From Oscillospiraceae bacterium (lineage in GTDB: Bacteria > Bacillota > Clostridia > Oscillospirales > Oscillospiraceae), in the NCBI GenBank assembly GCA_009787625.1, contig WQSX01000029.1, forward strand, positions 1 through 35,355: a stretch of DNA of 35,355 bases, given 5' to 3'. The notes under the pieces were generated by a model. The model was not told the DNA's origin and made no database searches. It saw nothing but the letters and a program-made list of their open reading frames with translations. Each line of letters opens with the position of its first letter. Position 1 is the stretch's first letter. Position numbers and translations under genes: made by a program. Shown here piece by piece: positions 23,700-35,355 of the stretch.

Positions 23700-23880
23700 A
23701 AGTGACTATGTCCTTTTCAGGCGTGGTGCGAAAAGTAACACAACAAGTGGTATCTCATTTATATGCCTACTCTATATTTGACGTTTTTTCATGAATATTG
23801 TAACTTTTGACTCTCTAAGAGCGTCACTTGAGCGGTTTACATAATTTTTGAAAATATTGCACAAATTTACAGAAAAGGGG
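23700..23880. other. gene-free AT-rich region upstream of the surface-protein gene
   Basis: No coding potential stands out. The sequence is AT-rich with scattered TTTGAC and ATTTACA motifs and leads into the tandem promoters at 23881 and 24008. Confidence 0.5.
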
Positions 23881-24036
23881 TTGACATTGTAGTAGTTTTA
23901 TGAAATAATCATGAACTCTAAGGTGAAACAAACCTTACTTCAAGTTAACATAATTTGCCGTGAATTACAAAAATATGCAATAATTTACAAAAAATTACAA
24001 AAAAGTGTTGACAAGATACAAAAGTTGTGTAATAAT
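23881..24036 (+). promoter_or_regulatory. tandem promoters with repeated TTACAAAAA boxes
   Basis: Two near-identical promoters: TTGACA (23881-23886), 17 nt, AATAAT (23904-23909), and TTGACA (24008-24013), 17 nt, AATAAT (24031-24036). Between and before them, A(T)TTACAAAAA-like motifs recur (about 23963, 23984, 23994, and TTTACAGAAAA at about 23867). A 62-codon open frame here is not counted as a gene because the second promoter lies inside it. The spacing suggests a duplicated promoter unit with a regulator box. Confidence 0.6.
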
Positions 24037-24095
24037 CTAAAACTCAACAAGCACAGGAAAAGCGAAATCTTATATAAAATTGGAGGAAATAGCGT

Positions 24096-25997
24096 ATGAA
24101 AAAACACACATTAGACAGATATGTGAATGTCTCACGTATCAAAAGAGGCCTTAACAAGGCGCTGATGATGGTGTTGGCACTCATGTTTGTTGTCAGCATA
24201 TTTTCGGTAGTCGCACCTGTTGAGGCGGAGGCTGCGACCAGAAGATTTGGGTTTCATTGGCGAGTTGGCACAGATGCCAATCAAAGTATAACTGAAGGTG
24301 CTACCATAAATCCTTTTGGCGAACTTCACAACAATTTGGGGCATTTACGTGTAGGCTACCGAGTCGGTGCAGCAGCCACTCAGGTGAGACCAATCACTGT
24401 TACAGTAACAAACAATACAACTACAACGCAAACAGGTGTAACCGTTGGCCTTAGCGGAGTTCGTCCAGCTGATTTCCAAGTTGGAGCACTCTCAAGAACG
24501 ACTATTCCTGCCGGAGAGACTGCAACATTCACAATTCAACCGATTGCAGGCCTTACACTCCCGGCTAACACCTCCCACAGAGATAGCAACTTACTTGTAA
24601 CTGTAGGAGTTCCGGGACTTCCTGATCAGCAAGGTACTTTTCGTGTGCAATTCAGATTGCTGCCGGCGCTTGCACCAACTGCAAATCGAGTAGTACCTTT
24701 GCGATTTGGGGAGCCCATGGTGCATAATAGATGGCTGACGGATGAACAAGCTGTAAATGTAAACCTTACGCGTCCGAGAGGACTAGATGGTCAGCAATTA
24801 GATGGACGCTGGAGATGGATTAGTCCTGCTACAGAAACTATCAATGTCAATACTGCTGTCGCAGAGGCTCAACTGCCTACACGTGTTGTCGAGTTCGTCC
24901 CCACTGATAATAACTCTATAACGAGGATACCTATGAGGCAGACTGTAAGGGTTCGTGTGAATCCATTGCCAGTGGCTGGTATAGACGGACCGACATTTTA
25001 TCCTCTTGCACTCGGGCAGTCGCTGGGTGATGCAAGAATGAGAGCTGACAGTCCACATACACGCGGTGGTACGTGGCATTGGATTGATGCTGCCGGCAGA
25101 GACTTTAGTGCTCACAGACCGCAATCAGCCACCGGGTTCACGTTTACTATGCAGTTTAGACCACTCTCTTCAGCTAACTTTACCGGTATTGGTACCACTC
25201 CGGTGACGCGTTCTGTAGACATAACCGTACATTCACCTACTTTACGTTTTGTTGCGAATGACCTGGTAATTAATGTGGGTGCAGCAACCCCTACTCTGGC
25301 AGATCTGACATATAGGATTACCGGTCTTATAAGCGGCGATCAGCCGGGGTCCACCCCGACCTTAAGACTCAATTTACCTGCAAACTTCAGCACGGCTCAG
25401 CCCGGTGTTTTCCAAAATGCTATATTGATTGAGGGTGGCTCGTTACCCCTCGGATCTGCTGCGAATAATTATAGAGGCGTAGAACATGTTGCGGGCACAA
25501 TTCGAGTAGTTGCTGTAGGTGCAGGCGGCGATGCAGGCGGCACAGGTCCTACAACCACTCTCGCACCGGGATGGCATCAGGTTGACGGTAACTGGGTCTA
25601 TGCTGAAGCCGGAGGCAGATTGGCGACCGGTTGGGTCAATGCAGGCGGTGGCTGGTTCTACATGGACTCCGCCGGTGTAATGCAAACAGGTTGGCTTGAT
25701 GATGGTGGTACATGGTACTTCTTGCGCCCCAACGGTGCAATGGCTGTAGGCTGGGTTCTGGACGAAGGAAATTGGTTCCTGCTTGGCTCAAGCGGTGATA
25801 TGCAAACCGGCTGGCGTCAAGTCGGCGGTACTTGGTACTTCCTTGAGTCCGGCGGTAGAATGGCTACAGGTTGGGTTCAGGTCGGCGGCACTTGGTACTA
25901 CATGCGTGCTGATGGCTCAATGGTAACGGGCGTTCAAACCATCGGCGGCGTGCGCCATCGCTTCAACGCAAGCGGTGTCTGGCTCGGCAGAGCGTAA
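24096..25997 (+). CDS. secreted surface protein with C-terminal choline-binding-type repeats
   Basis: Protein of 633 aa. The signal peptide is long (KRGLNKALMMVLALMFVVSIFSVV, cut near AEAATR, about 48). Residues 95-190 resemble an Ig-like domain (ITVTVTNNTTTTQTGVTVGLSG, PAGETATFTIQP). Two related modules follow (about 205-300 and 300-375) sharing W-x-W cores and FRP/FVP blocks. A glycine/threonine linker leads to six 20-residue cell-wall-binding repeats (492-611: GW..VGGTWYY...G.M.T) and a degenerate seventh. Such repeats anchor proteins non-covalently to choline or other teichoic-acid groups. GGAGG is 9 nt before the ATG, with two strong promoters upstream. Probably an adhesin or wall protein; no catalytic domain is visible. 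Confidence 0.9.
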   Translation: MKKHTLDRYVNVSRIKRGLNKALMMVLALMFVVSIFSVVAPVEAEAATRRFGFHWRVGTDANQSITEGATINPFGELHNNLGHLRVGYRVGAAATQVRPITVTVTNNTTTTQTGVTVGLSGVRPADFQVGALSRTTIPAGETATFTIQPIAGLTLPANTSHRDSNLLVTVGVPGLPDQQGTFRVQFRLLPALAPTANRVVPLRFGEPMVHNRWLTDEQAVNVNLTRPRGLDGQQLDGRWRWISPATETINVNTAVAEAQLPTRVVEFVPTDNNSITRIPMRQTVRVRVNPLPVAGIDGPTFYPLALGQSLGDARMRADSPHTRGGTWHWIDAAGRDFSAHRPQSATGFTFTMQFRPLSSANFTGIGTTPVTRSVDITVHSPTLRFVANDLVINVGAATPTLADLTYRITGLISGDQPGSTPTLRLNLPANFSTAQPGVFQNAILIEGGSLPLGSAANNYRGVEHVAGTIRVVAVGAGGDAGGTGPTTTLAPGWHQVDGNWVYAEAGGRLATGWVNAGGGWFYMDSAGVMQTGWLDDGGTWYFLRPNGAMAVGWVLDEGNWFLLGSSGDMQTGWRQVGGTWYFLESGGRMATGWVQVGGTWYYMRADGSMVTGVQTIGGVRHRFNASGVWLGRA

Positions 25998-26032
25998 TTC
26001 TCACTTATTAACATAGTGACCTTGCACTTATT

Positions 26033-26068
26033 AAAATCAGTCGTAACATTTGTTGCGACTGATTTTTT
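26033..26068 (+). terminator. terminator of the surface-protein gene
   Basis: AATCAGTCG (26035-26043) and CGACTGATT (26056-26064) form a 9-bp stem with A-run before and T6 after: a standard intrinsic terminator 36 nt after the stop. Confidence 0.85.
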
Positions 26069-26080
26069 CTGTGGCTTGTC

Positions 26081-26229
26081 GCAGGCAAAAGGTGATAAAA
26101 ATTTTTAGAACCGCTCAGCCGCCTCTTTGCCACCGGTGCATATACCTTTTTTTAGGTTTTTTACTTTCCACATACTGGTTTTTCTGATGTCGGTCGGGAT
26201 TCTAAAAATTTTTATCACCTTTTGCCTGC
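26081..26229. repeat. hairpin element family B, copy 2
   Basis: The arms 26081-26110 and 26200-26229 are a perfect 30-bp inverted repeat (GCAGGCAAAAGGTGATAAAA...). The core matches copies 1 and 3. It fills the gap between the terminator of the surface-protein gene and the metY promoter. The small open frame crossing the core (26127-26309) is not a gene. Confidence 0.9.
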
Positions 26230-26266
26230 TTGTTCTTGCTCACATTATAGTCTTTCATAAAATAAC

Positions 26267-26295
26267 TGGACAAATGCTTTTAATGATTGTATTAT
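26267..26295 (+). promoter_or_regulatory. sigma-A promoter of metY
   Basis: TGGACA (26267-26272), a 17-nt spacer, TATTAT (26290-26295). The leader is only about 30 nt, too short for a SAM or T-box riboswitch. Confidence 0.65.
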
Positions 26296-26330
26296 GGTTT
26301 TTGCATTAAACGATTGGGGGAATTTTTTCT

Positions 26331-27611
26331 ATGTCGACTAAAAACTACAAATTTGAAACTTTGCAACTTCATGTGGGGCAGGAAGCTCCTGACTCTGCTA
26401 CTGATGCGCGGGCTGTGCCTATTTATGCTACCACTTCCTATGTCTTTAAAGATGCGGCGCAAGCGGCGGCTCGTTTTTCGCTTGCTGAAACCGGCAACAT
26501 CTATACCCGCCTTATGAATCCCACTTCAAATGTTTTTGAAGAGAGGATTGCCGCTCTTGAGGGTGGTGTTGCTGCGCTTGCTACTTCTTCGGGTAGTTCT
26601 GCTGTCACTTATGCTGTTTTAAACATCGCCACGGCGGGCGACAACATTGTCTCTGACAGACGTATCTATGGCGGCACTTACAGCCTTTTTTCAAACACTT
26701 TGCCTGATTTTGGGGTCACTACGACCTTTGTTGATGGTGGTGATGCGAGCAATTTTGAGACGGCTATTAACGACAAGACTAAGGCCATTTTCATCGAAAC
26801 TTTAGGCAACCCCAACTCTACTATTGTAGATGTTAGGGCTGTTGCCGATATCGCACATAAGCACGGTATTCCGCTGCTTGTGGACAACACTTTCGCCACG
26901 CCTTATCTTTTCAGACCTATTGAGCATGGTGCTGATGTTGTCATTCACTCTGCGACTAAATTTATCGGCGGGCATGGCAGTGTTATCGGTGGTGTCATTG
27001 TGGATTCCGGCAATTTTGATTGGGCGCAAAACGATAAGTTTCCCGGCCTTTCTCAGCCAAATCCAAGTTACCACGGTGTTGTACTCACCGATGTCGTCGG
27101 AAATCTCGCATATATCATAAAAATCAGGGTTACTTTGATGCGTGACACAGGTGCAACTATCAGCCCGTTCCATTCGTTCTTATATATTCAAGGGCTTGAA
27201 ACTTTGTCGCTGCGTGTTCAAAGGCATATTGAAAATGCTTTGAAGGTTGTGGACTATCTTTCAAAACATGAAAAGGTGGATATTGTAAATCATCCGATTT
27301 TAGAGTCCCACCCTGACCATGCGCTCTATGGTAAGTATTTCCCTCTCGGCGCAGGTTCTATATTTTCGTTTGAGATTAAAGGCGATGCGAAAACGGCTAT
27401 GGAGTTCATTGATAGGCTGGAGCTGTTTTCACTGCTTGCCAATGTCGCAGATGCCAAGTCGCTTGTCATTCACCCTGCGAGCACCACGCACTCACAGCTT
27501 TCGGAAAGCGACCTGCTCTTGCAGGGCATAAAGCCCAACACTGTTCGCCTGTCAATCGGCTTAGAGCATATTGATGATATTATAGCAGATCTGGAGCAAG
27601 CCTTGAGTTGA
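26331..27611 (+). CDS. metY: O-acetylhomoserine sulfhydrylase (homocysteine synthase)
   Basis: PLP enzyme of 426 aa in the Cys/Met-metabolism family. It makes homocysteine from O-acetylhomoserine and sulfide. Diagnostic blocks are ETLQLHVGQEAPDSATDARAVPIYATTSY, YTRLMNPT, SGSSAVTYAVLNI, ETLGNPN, LLVDNTFATPYL and the PLP-lysine site VIHSATKFIGGHG (K210). Length and ending (HPASTTHSQL, SIGLEHIDDIIADLEQAL) fit MetY better than MetB/MetC. The gene is monocistronic, between its own promoter and a terminator. GGGGGAA is the ribosome-binding site. No methionine riboswitch is seen. Confidence 0.95.
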   Translation: MSTKNYKFETLQLHVGQEAPDSATDARAVPIYATTSYVFKDAAQAAARFSLAETGNIYTRLMNPTSNVFEERIAALEGGVAALATSSGSSAVTYAVLNIATAGDNIVSDRRIYGGTYSLFSNTLPDFGVTTTFVDGGDASNFETAINDKTKAIFIETLGNPNSTIVDVRAVADIAHKHGIPLLVDNTFATPYLFRPIEHGADVVIHSATKFIGGHGSVIGGVIVDSGNFDWAQNDKFPGLSQPNPSYHGVVLTDVVGNLAYIIKIRVTLMRDTGATISPFHSFLYIQGLETLSLRVQRHIENALKVVDYLSKHEKVDIVNHPILESHPDHALYGKYFPLGAGSIFSFEIKGDAKTAMEFIDRLELFSLLANVADAKSLVIHPASTTHSQLSESDLLLQGIKPNTVRLSIGLEHIDDIIADLEQALS

Positions 27612-27625
27612 GGTTTAAAACTAAT

Positions 27626-27668
27626 AAAAACCGCTGTTTTGAGTCTCAATCTCAGTTCAGCGGTTTTT
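27626..27668. terminator. terminator after metY
   Basis: AAAAACCGCTG (27626-27636) and CAGCGGTTTTT (27658-27668) form an 11-bp stem with an inner TGAG/CTCA pair. A- and T-runs on both sides make it usable for the convergent gene ending at 27679. Confidence 0.85.
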
Positions 27669-27678
27669 ATGTCTTGTA

Positions 27679-28299
27679 TTAAAATAGTACGTGCCCGAAA
27701 TTAATGAGAAAAACCACAAGAGCAATTATTGAAACCCCTCCTATAAAGATGATTGATTTTTTTATCTTATCAGTTTTACGCCTTTTGCGCATGAGATTAA
27801 AAACAAGTGCTATCAAGCTCATACCAACGGACGCAAGCACTATAAAATATGCAAATAGGACGAGTGTATAGTCCCATCTCTGTCTGAGAACAGGTTGCAT
27901 GTCAAAGTGAACTCGCCCAAAACCTGCGAGAAATGCCCACTCGGTCTCCGGAGCCGCCATCTCAATAATTGCCCAAACCACAATCATTGATATAAAGGCT
28001 ATAATCGTCATAATCGTTGACATCCACGTGACCCAGTCTTTACGTTTCCTGCGGTTTTGTCGCCTTTCTTCTTCTTTTTTGTAGAGCACAACGGTTTCTC
28101 TCAATTGAGATTCGTCATAGCGAGAATGGTTTGGAGGGGTGGTGGATTGGGTTTCGCTTTTGCCTTCGCTTTGGTTTTCGCTTCGGCGTCTGCCTCCGGT
28201 GCGCCTGTCGGTATTTTGCCCGCCGCCACTTGGCAGGTCGCCGGCCCGCCTTCCGCCGGTGCGCCTGTCGGTATCGCCTATGTTTTCGCGGTCTGTCAT
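27679..28299 (-). CDS. membrane protein with N-terminal TDRRTGGRR repeats (206 aa)
   Basis: I do not recognise a family. I use the ATG at 28299, with AGGGGGTG 8 nt upstream, rather than 28335. The N-terminal 80 residues are very polar and probably disordered, with TDRRTGGRR twice, encoded by a 19-bp exact repeat 60 bp apart (28196-28214, 28256-28274). A charged helix (VVLYKKEEERRQNRRKRKDW) precedes three membrane segments (about 93-113, 145-168, 180-200), with a KRRKTDKIKK loop. The basic tail would lie in the cytoplasm and could bind nucleic acid or anionic lipid; this is only inference. It precedes no obvious partner gene. Confidence 0.75.
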   Translation of the reverse strand: MTDRENIGDTDRRTGGRRAGDLPSGGGQNTDRRTGGRRRSENQSEGKSETQSTTPPNHSRYDESQLRETVVLYKKEEERRQNRRKRKDWVTWMSTIMTIIAFISMIVVWAIIEMAAPETEWAFLAGFGRVHFDMQPVLRQRWDYTLVLFAYFIVLASVGMSLIALVFNLMRKRRKTDKIKKSIIFIGGVSIIALVVFLINFGHVLF

Positions 28300-28341
28300 G
28301 GGTAGACACCCCCTTCGTTTAGATTTATGTTTCAAATCACC

Positions 28342-29082
28342 TCAGCGGTTGCTTAGTATTCTTTCTACAATCACAAGTTCATCTTGTGTGTTGACCCCTA
28401 TTATGTCGTCGCCTAAATCTTCCATTAATATGCCTATTTTTTCGCCTTTGCTTTTCATAATTGCGGGTAGGTCGGTCGCGTAGTATTCTCCTTGCGAGTT
28501 GTTGTTTTTAAGCTCGTTTAGCGCACTGAGCATTTTTTTTGTGTCAAATACATACACTCCGCTGTTAAGTTCCTCAATTTTTAGCTCTTCGGGTGTTGCA
28601 TCTTTTTGCTCAACTACTCGCTCAAAAGCTCCATCCGCTCCCCTTACAATTCTGCCAAATGCCATCGGCAGTTTTGAAGTTCCTGTGAGAATTGTGCAGT
28701 CATTTTTTTGCTCAAAGTGAGTTTTTATGAGGTTTTCGTAGGTTTCACGCCTCATTGCGGGCATGTCGCCGTAACATATCAAAACTGCTCCATCGTGTGA
28801 CTGTAGCTCCTCTTTTGCCGCCATAATGGCGTGGCCTGTGCCAAGTTGCTCATGCTGTATGGCAAATTTATAGCCTTTAAAATATTCTATAACGCTCTCT
28901 TTTTTGTAGCCCACAACCAGTATTGTGTCCTCTGCTTCTATGAACGACAGTGCCTGCAGCACATATGATAATATTGGTTTTCCTGATGCTTCTCGCATTA
29001 CTTTTGGTAGGTCGATTTTTTCAGAGCTTATTCTTGTGCCTTTTCCTGCTGCCAAAACTACTGCTTTGATATTTTCTTTCAT
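28342..29082 (-). CDS. NTP-transferase domain protein (GlmU N-terminal-like)
   Basis: Protein of 246 aa: nucleotidyltransferase with AVVLAAGKGTRISS (nucleotide loop), LPKVM (catalytic Lys), QLGTGHAI, CYGDMPA (metal-binding Asp), FGRIVR, E-x-NSGVY. This is the pyrophosphorylase half of GlmU, which makes UDP-GlcNAc from GlcNAc-1-phosphate and UTP. The left-handed beta-helix acetyltransferase half is absent and the protein ends naturally after the Rossmann part, so it is a stand-alone UDP-sugar pyrophosphorylase-like enzyme; the exact sugar is unknown. It is divergent from the GNAT gene. Confidence 0.88.
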   Translation of the reverse strand: MKENIKAVVLAAGKGTRISSEKIDLPKVMREASGKPILSYVLQALSFIEAEDTILVVGYKKESVIEYFKGYKFAIQHEQLGTGHAIMAAKEELQSHDGAVLICYGDMPAMRRETYENLIKTHFEQKNDCTILTGTSKLPMAFGRIVRGADGAFERVVEQKDATPEELKIEELNSGVYVFDTKKMLSALNELKNNNSQGEYYATDLPAIMKSKGEKIGILMEDLGDDIIGVNTQDELVIVERILSNR

Positions 29083-29160
29083 TAGGTCATTTCCCTATTT
29101 CTTTCCTGTATTAAAGTATGTTATACTCATTGTACTACAATTTATCTGATGTTGCAATAT

Positions 29161-29206
29161 GGGAGAATTCATGTTCAGAGAATTCATGTTGGGAGAATTT
29201 ATTTGA
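29161..29206 (+). promoter_or_regulatory. triple 15-bp repeat and 11-codon mini-ORF before the GNAT gene
   Basis: GGGAGAATTCATGTT (29161-29175), CAGAGAATTCATGTT (29176-29190) and GGGAGAATTTATTTG (29191-29205) are tandem 15-bp units, each ribosome-binding-site-like. An ATG at 29171 opens an 11-codon frame (MFREFMLGEFI) whose TGA (29204-29206) overlaps a TTG at 29203 that starts the GNAT frame (TTGA). This looks like coupled translation. Confidence 0.5.
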
Positions 29207-30069
29207 AATTTAATCAGTTTAATAGTTTGGCTGTGTTTCGCGACACTGTGCTTGATATTTTGCTCGAAGATGAGGCAGGCAATAATTTGCCTATCAGTAT
29301 TATTACCGACAGTAAGTCTGAAACCAGCGGGAGCTGGCTCATGGCTACTGTTACCGATGATTTGGATAGAATTATTTTGATTGCTCTTTGCGCTCTGCCT
29401 CATAACAGCATTATCTGCCAGCCTCTTTGGGTGGTTGATGATTTGGCGCAGATTTTAAATAGTGTGGAATTTTTGGCTAGTGAGCTCAGGCGCATAAAGT
29501 GTAAGTCGTCAGGTGTTTTTGCTCGGACTGACCTTGCTGACCGCTTTGCCGATGCTTATTTCGGGAACACCGATAATAAGGTAAAAACTTCGTCTGTCTG
29601 CATGAAGCTCGATACGGCGGTATCTCCTGAGATTGTCAGCGGCAGTTTCAGGCAACTTGATGAACGCGACCTCTCTTATGCTCCTGCTTGGGAGAGGGCA
29701 TTTTGTATTGATTGTAATATTCCGCTTTACTCGCCCGAAGAGAGTATCGCCCGCATTAAGGCACGTATTGGCTCAGATAGGCACTATGTCTGGGAAGATG
29801 GCGGTAAGCCTGTCTCGCAGGTTGTCTACGGGCGTGACACTCCGGGTGGTGCTGTGATTAACTGGGTCTACACTCCTCCGGAGTTTCGCGGAAACGGCTA
29901 TGCTTCGGCTCTGACTGCTGAGGTTTCTCGGCTCTTGTTTGAGCGTGGCAAAAAGTTCTGCTGTCTTTTCGCCGATGCGGATAATCCTGTTTCACGGCGG
30001 GTTTATGCCAAGATTGGCTATGAAGATGTCGGTTTTTTTCGGCAGATTCAATTTGACAAGGATTTGTAG
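29203..30069 (+). CDS. GNAT-family N-acetyltransferase
   Basis: Protein of 288 aa if it starts at TTG 29203, which has GGGAGA 6 nt upstream; the ATG at 29149 has no site and would add a translated repeat. The C-terminal GNAT domain (about 150-285) has VSQVVYGRDTPGGAVINWVYTPPEFRGNGYASALTAEVSRLL with the acetyl-CoA loop (RGNGYA), and ADADNPVSRRVYAKIGYEDVG. The N-terminal 140 residues are the divergent half seen in double-GNAT proteins. The substrate is unknown. The rnpB -35 box lies in its last codons. Confidence 0.85.
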   Translation: MKFNQFNSLAVFRDTVLDILLEDEAGNNLPISIITDSKSETSGSWLMATVTDDLDRIILIALCALPHNSIICQPLWVVDDLAQILNSVEFLASELRRIKCKSSGVFARTDLADRFADAYFGNTDNKVKTSSVCMKLDTAVSPEIVSGSFRQLDERDLSYAPAWERAFCIDCNIPLYSPEESIARIKARIGSDRHYVWEDGGKPVSQVVYGRDTPGGAVINWVYTPPEFRGNGYASALTAEVSRLLFERGKKFCCLFADADNPVSRRVYAKIGYEDVGFFRQIQFDKDL

Positions 30070-30082
30070 TTTGCTTTATAAT
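30053..30082 (+). promoter_or_regulatory. rnpB promoter inside the end of the GNAT gene
   Basis: TTGACA (30053-30058), an 18-nt spacer, TATAAT (30077-30082), start expected near 30089. The -35 is within the last codons of the GNAT gene. Confidence 0.75.
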
Positions 30083-30089
30083 ACTCTTT

Positions 30090-30448
30090 GAGCAAGCTGT
30101 GCAGTCGCGTGGGGGGCTCTAAAGGGTTCTCTGTGAGGAAAGTCCGGGCTCCGCAGGGCATGGATAACGGGTAACGCCCGCCGAAGGCGACTTTAGGACA
30201 AGTGCAACAGAAATATACCGCCTGCCGTTTGGCAGGTAAGGGTGGAAAGGTGAGGTAAGAGCTCACCCGGTGCTCGGAGACGAAGCGCCGCTGTAAACTC
30301 TATCCGGAGCAACACCGTGGAAGGACAATAGGCTTGCCCGGCCGTCCTTAGGAGGTGGCGAGAGCTCATCGGCAACGGTGAGCCCAGATAGATGACTGCT
30401 TAACCTGTTTTATTACGGGGGGACAGAATCCGGCTTATAGGCTTGCTC
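30090..30448 (+). ncRNA. rnpB: RNase P RNA, bacterial type A
   Basis: Catalytic RNA of RNase P, which matures tRNA 5' ends. P1 pairs GAGCAAGC (30090-30097) with GCTTGCTC (30441-30448). Conserved regions are visible: GAGGAAAGTCCGGGCTCC near 30136, the ACAGAAATATACCGCC segment, GGTAAGGGTGGAAAGGTG, AGATAGATGACTGCT and GACAGAATCCGGCTTATAGG at the 3' end. The architecture (about 359 nt) is type A rather than the Bacillus type B, pointing to Clostridia. It has its own consensus promoter, and element B copy 3 starts 7 nt after its end. Confidence 0.97.
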
Positions 30449-30454
30449 GTATTT

Positions 30455-30604
30455 GCAGAGAAAAGGTTATAAAAATTTTTAGAACCGCTCAGCCGCCTCT
30501 TTGCCACCAGTGCATTTACGTTTGTTTAGGTTTGTTGCTTTTTTTTATACTGGTTTTTCTGATGTCGGTCGGGATTCTAAAAATTTTTATAACCTTTTCT
30601 CTGC
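30455..30604. repeat. hairpin element family B, copy 3
   Basis: The arms 30455-30484 and 30575-30604 are a perfect 30-bp inverted repeat (GCAGAGAAAAGGTTATAAAA...). The core is the same as copies 1 and 2. It separates rnpB from the convergent CotH operon and may terminate both transcripts. Confidence 0.9.
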
Positions 30605-30673
30605 TTGTTTTTGCCACTAGCGCTGGGTTACTTTTAGTTTTGTGCTTCAGATGAGTCTGTGGGCAGGATTTTC

Positions 30674-35218
<4,545 letters not shown>

Positions 35219-35301
35219 CAGACAACCTCTACTCCAGTATACCACATATAGCCTAGTATTTCATTTTTTAAATAACTTCCCAAAAATTGTGGTAGATTTT
35301 T

Positions 35302-35340
35302 GCGGCTGCCTAGGAAAAAAGCCGCAGGAATGCCTAGGCA
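35302..35340. repeat. dyad sequence at the window edge
   Basis: GCGGCT (35302-35307) and AGCCGC (35320-35325) can pair; TGCCTAGGCA (35331-35340) is a perfect palindrome and GCCTAGG occurs twice. It may be a terminator or the edge of another hairpin element that continues outside the window. Confidence 0.35.
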
Positions 35341-35355
35341 TTTCAAGGTTTTTTG

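Noticed and set aside
23911..24099. 62-codon open frame overlapping the surface-protein start
   Set aside because: It contains a consensus promoter and repeated A-rich boxes, has no ribosome-binding site, and its composition is that of regulatory DNA.
26230..26330. SAM riboswitch or T-box before metY
   Set aside because: The promoter leaves a leader of about 30 nt, too short for either.
26127..26517. Small open frames before and within the start of metY
   Set aside because: One crosses the core of element B copy 2, the other is a shadow of metY in another frame.

Overview
The window looks like a chromosomal segment of a motile, plant-polysaccharide-using anaerobe of the Clostridia. Four things point there: a type A RNase P RNA, a rpsF-ssb-rpsR operon, clean sigma-A promoters, and an aldo/keto reductase with two 4Fe-4S clusters. 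A FliD-like flagellar protein and GH120 and GH51 hemicellulases add motility and plant-fibre use. The genus cannot be named from the sequence.

Layout. 1-1182 (minus) is a decayed large serine recombinase of the Tn4451/TnpX type: an internal, frame-shifting deletion has removed its zinc-ribbon region. Next to it, 1581-5117 (plus) is a four-gene response regulator / ABC ATPase / permease / histidine kinase module of the peptide-antibiotic-resistance type, possibly cargo of a former mobile element. 5200-7502 holds an unknown gene behind a flagellar-type (sigma-D/FliA-like) promoter, then a FliD-like gene. 7752-10538 has a ferredoxin-fused aldo/keto reductase and divergent XRE and MerR regulators. 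10676-12610 is a GH120 beta-xylosidase. 12814-14007 is rpsF-ssb-rpsR. 14280-16881 is a LytTR/DUF3021 pair divergent from an ABC-2 exporter. 16891-19317 carries a lipoprotein M19 dipeptidase and a DUF4143 ATPase. 19454-23551 is a copper P-type ATPase coupled to an ABC importer (permease and ATPase, no binding protein). 24096-25997 is a secreted protein with choline-binding-type repeats. 26331-30069 has metY, a membrane protein, a nucleotidyltransferase and a GNAT. rnpB follows. 30674-35218 (minus) is an operon of a DUF624 membrane protein, a GH51 arabinofuranosidase and a CotH-like lipoprotein.

The most unusual content lies between the genes. (i) A roughly 105-nt structured leader recurs directly in front of unrelated genes (XRE, ssb, an ABC ATPase, and half of it before the dipeptidase). 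Its helices differ in sequence between copies but stay complementary, and it ends in a shared Shine-Dalgarno block; this is a candidate undescribed cis-regulatory RNA or portable ribosome-binding element. (ii) Three copies of a roughly 150-bp element have a conserved core between 30-bp inverted arms. (iii) Two copies of another hairpin element share an identical 31-nt centre but have different long arms. (iv) There is a single 158-bp nested palindrome. Together they suggest hairpin elements whose cores are fixed while their arms change in step on both sides. A DUF4143 ATPase promoter followed by 21-bp phased repeats, and paired promoters before the surface-protein gene, are further regulatory oddities.
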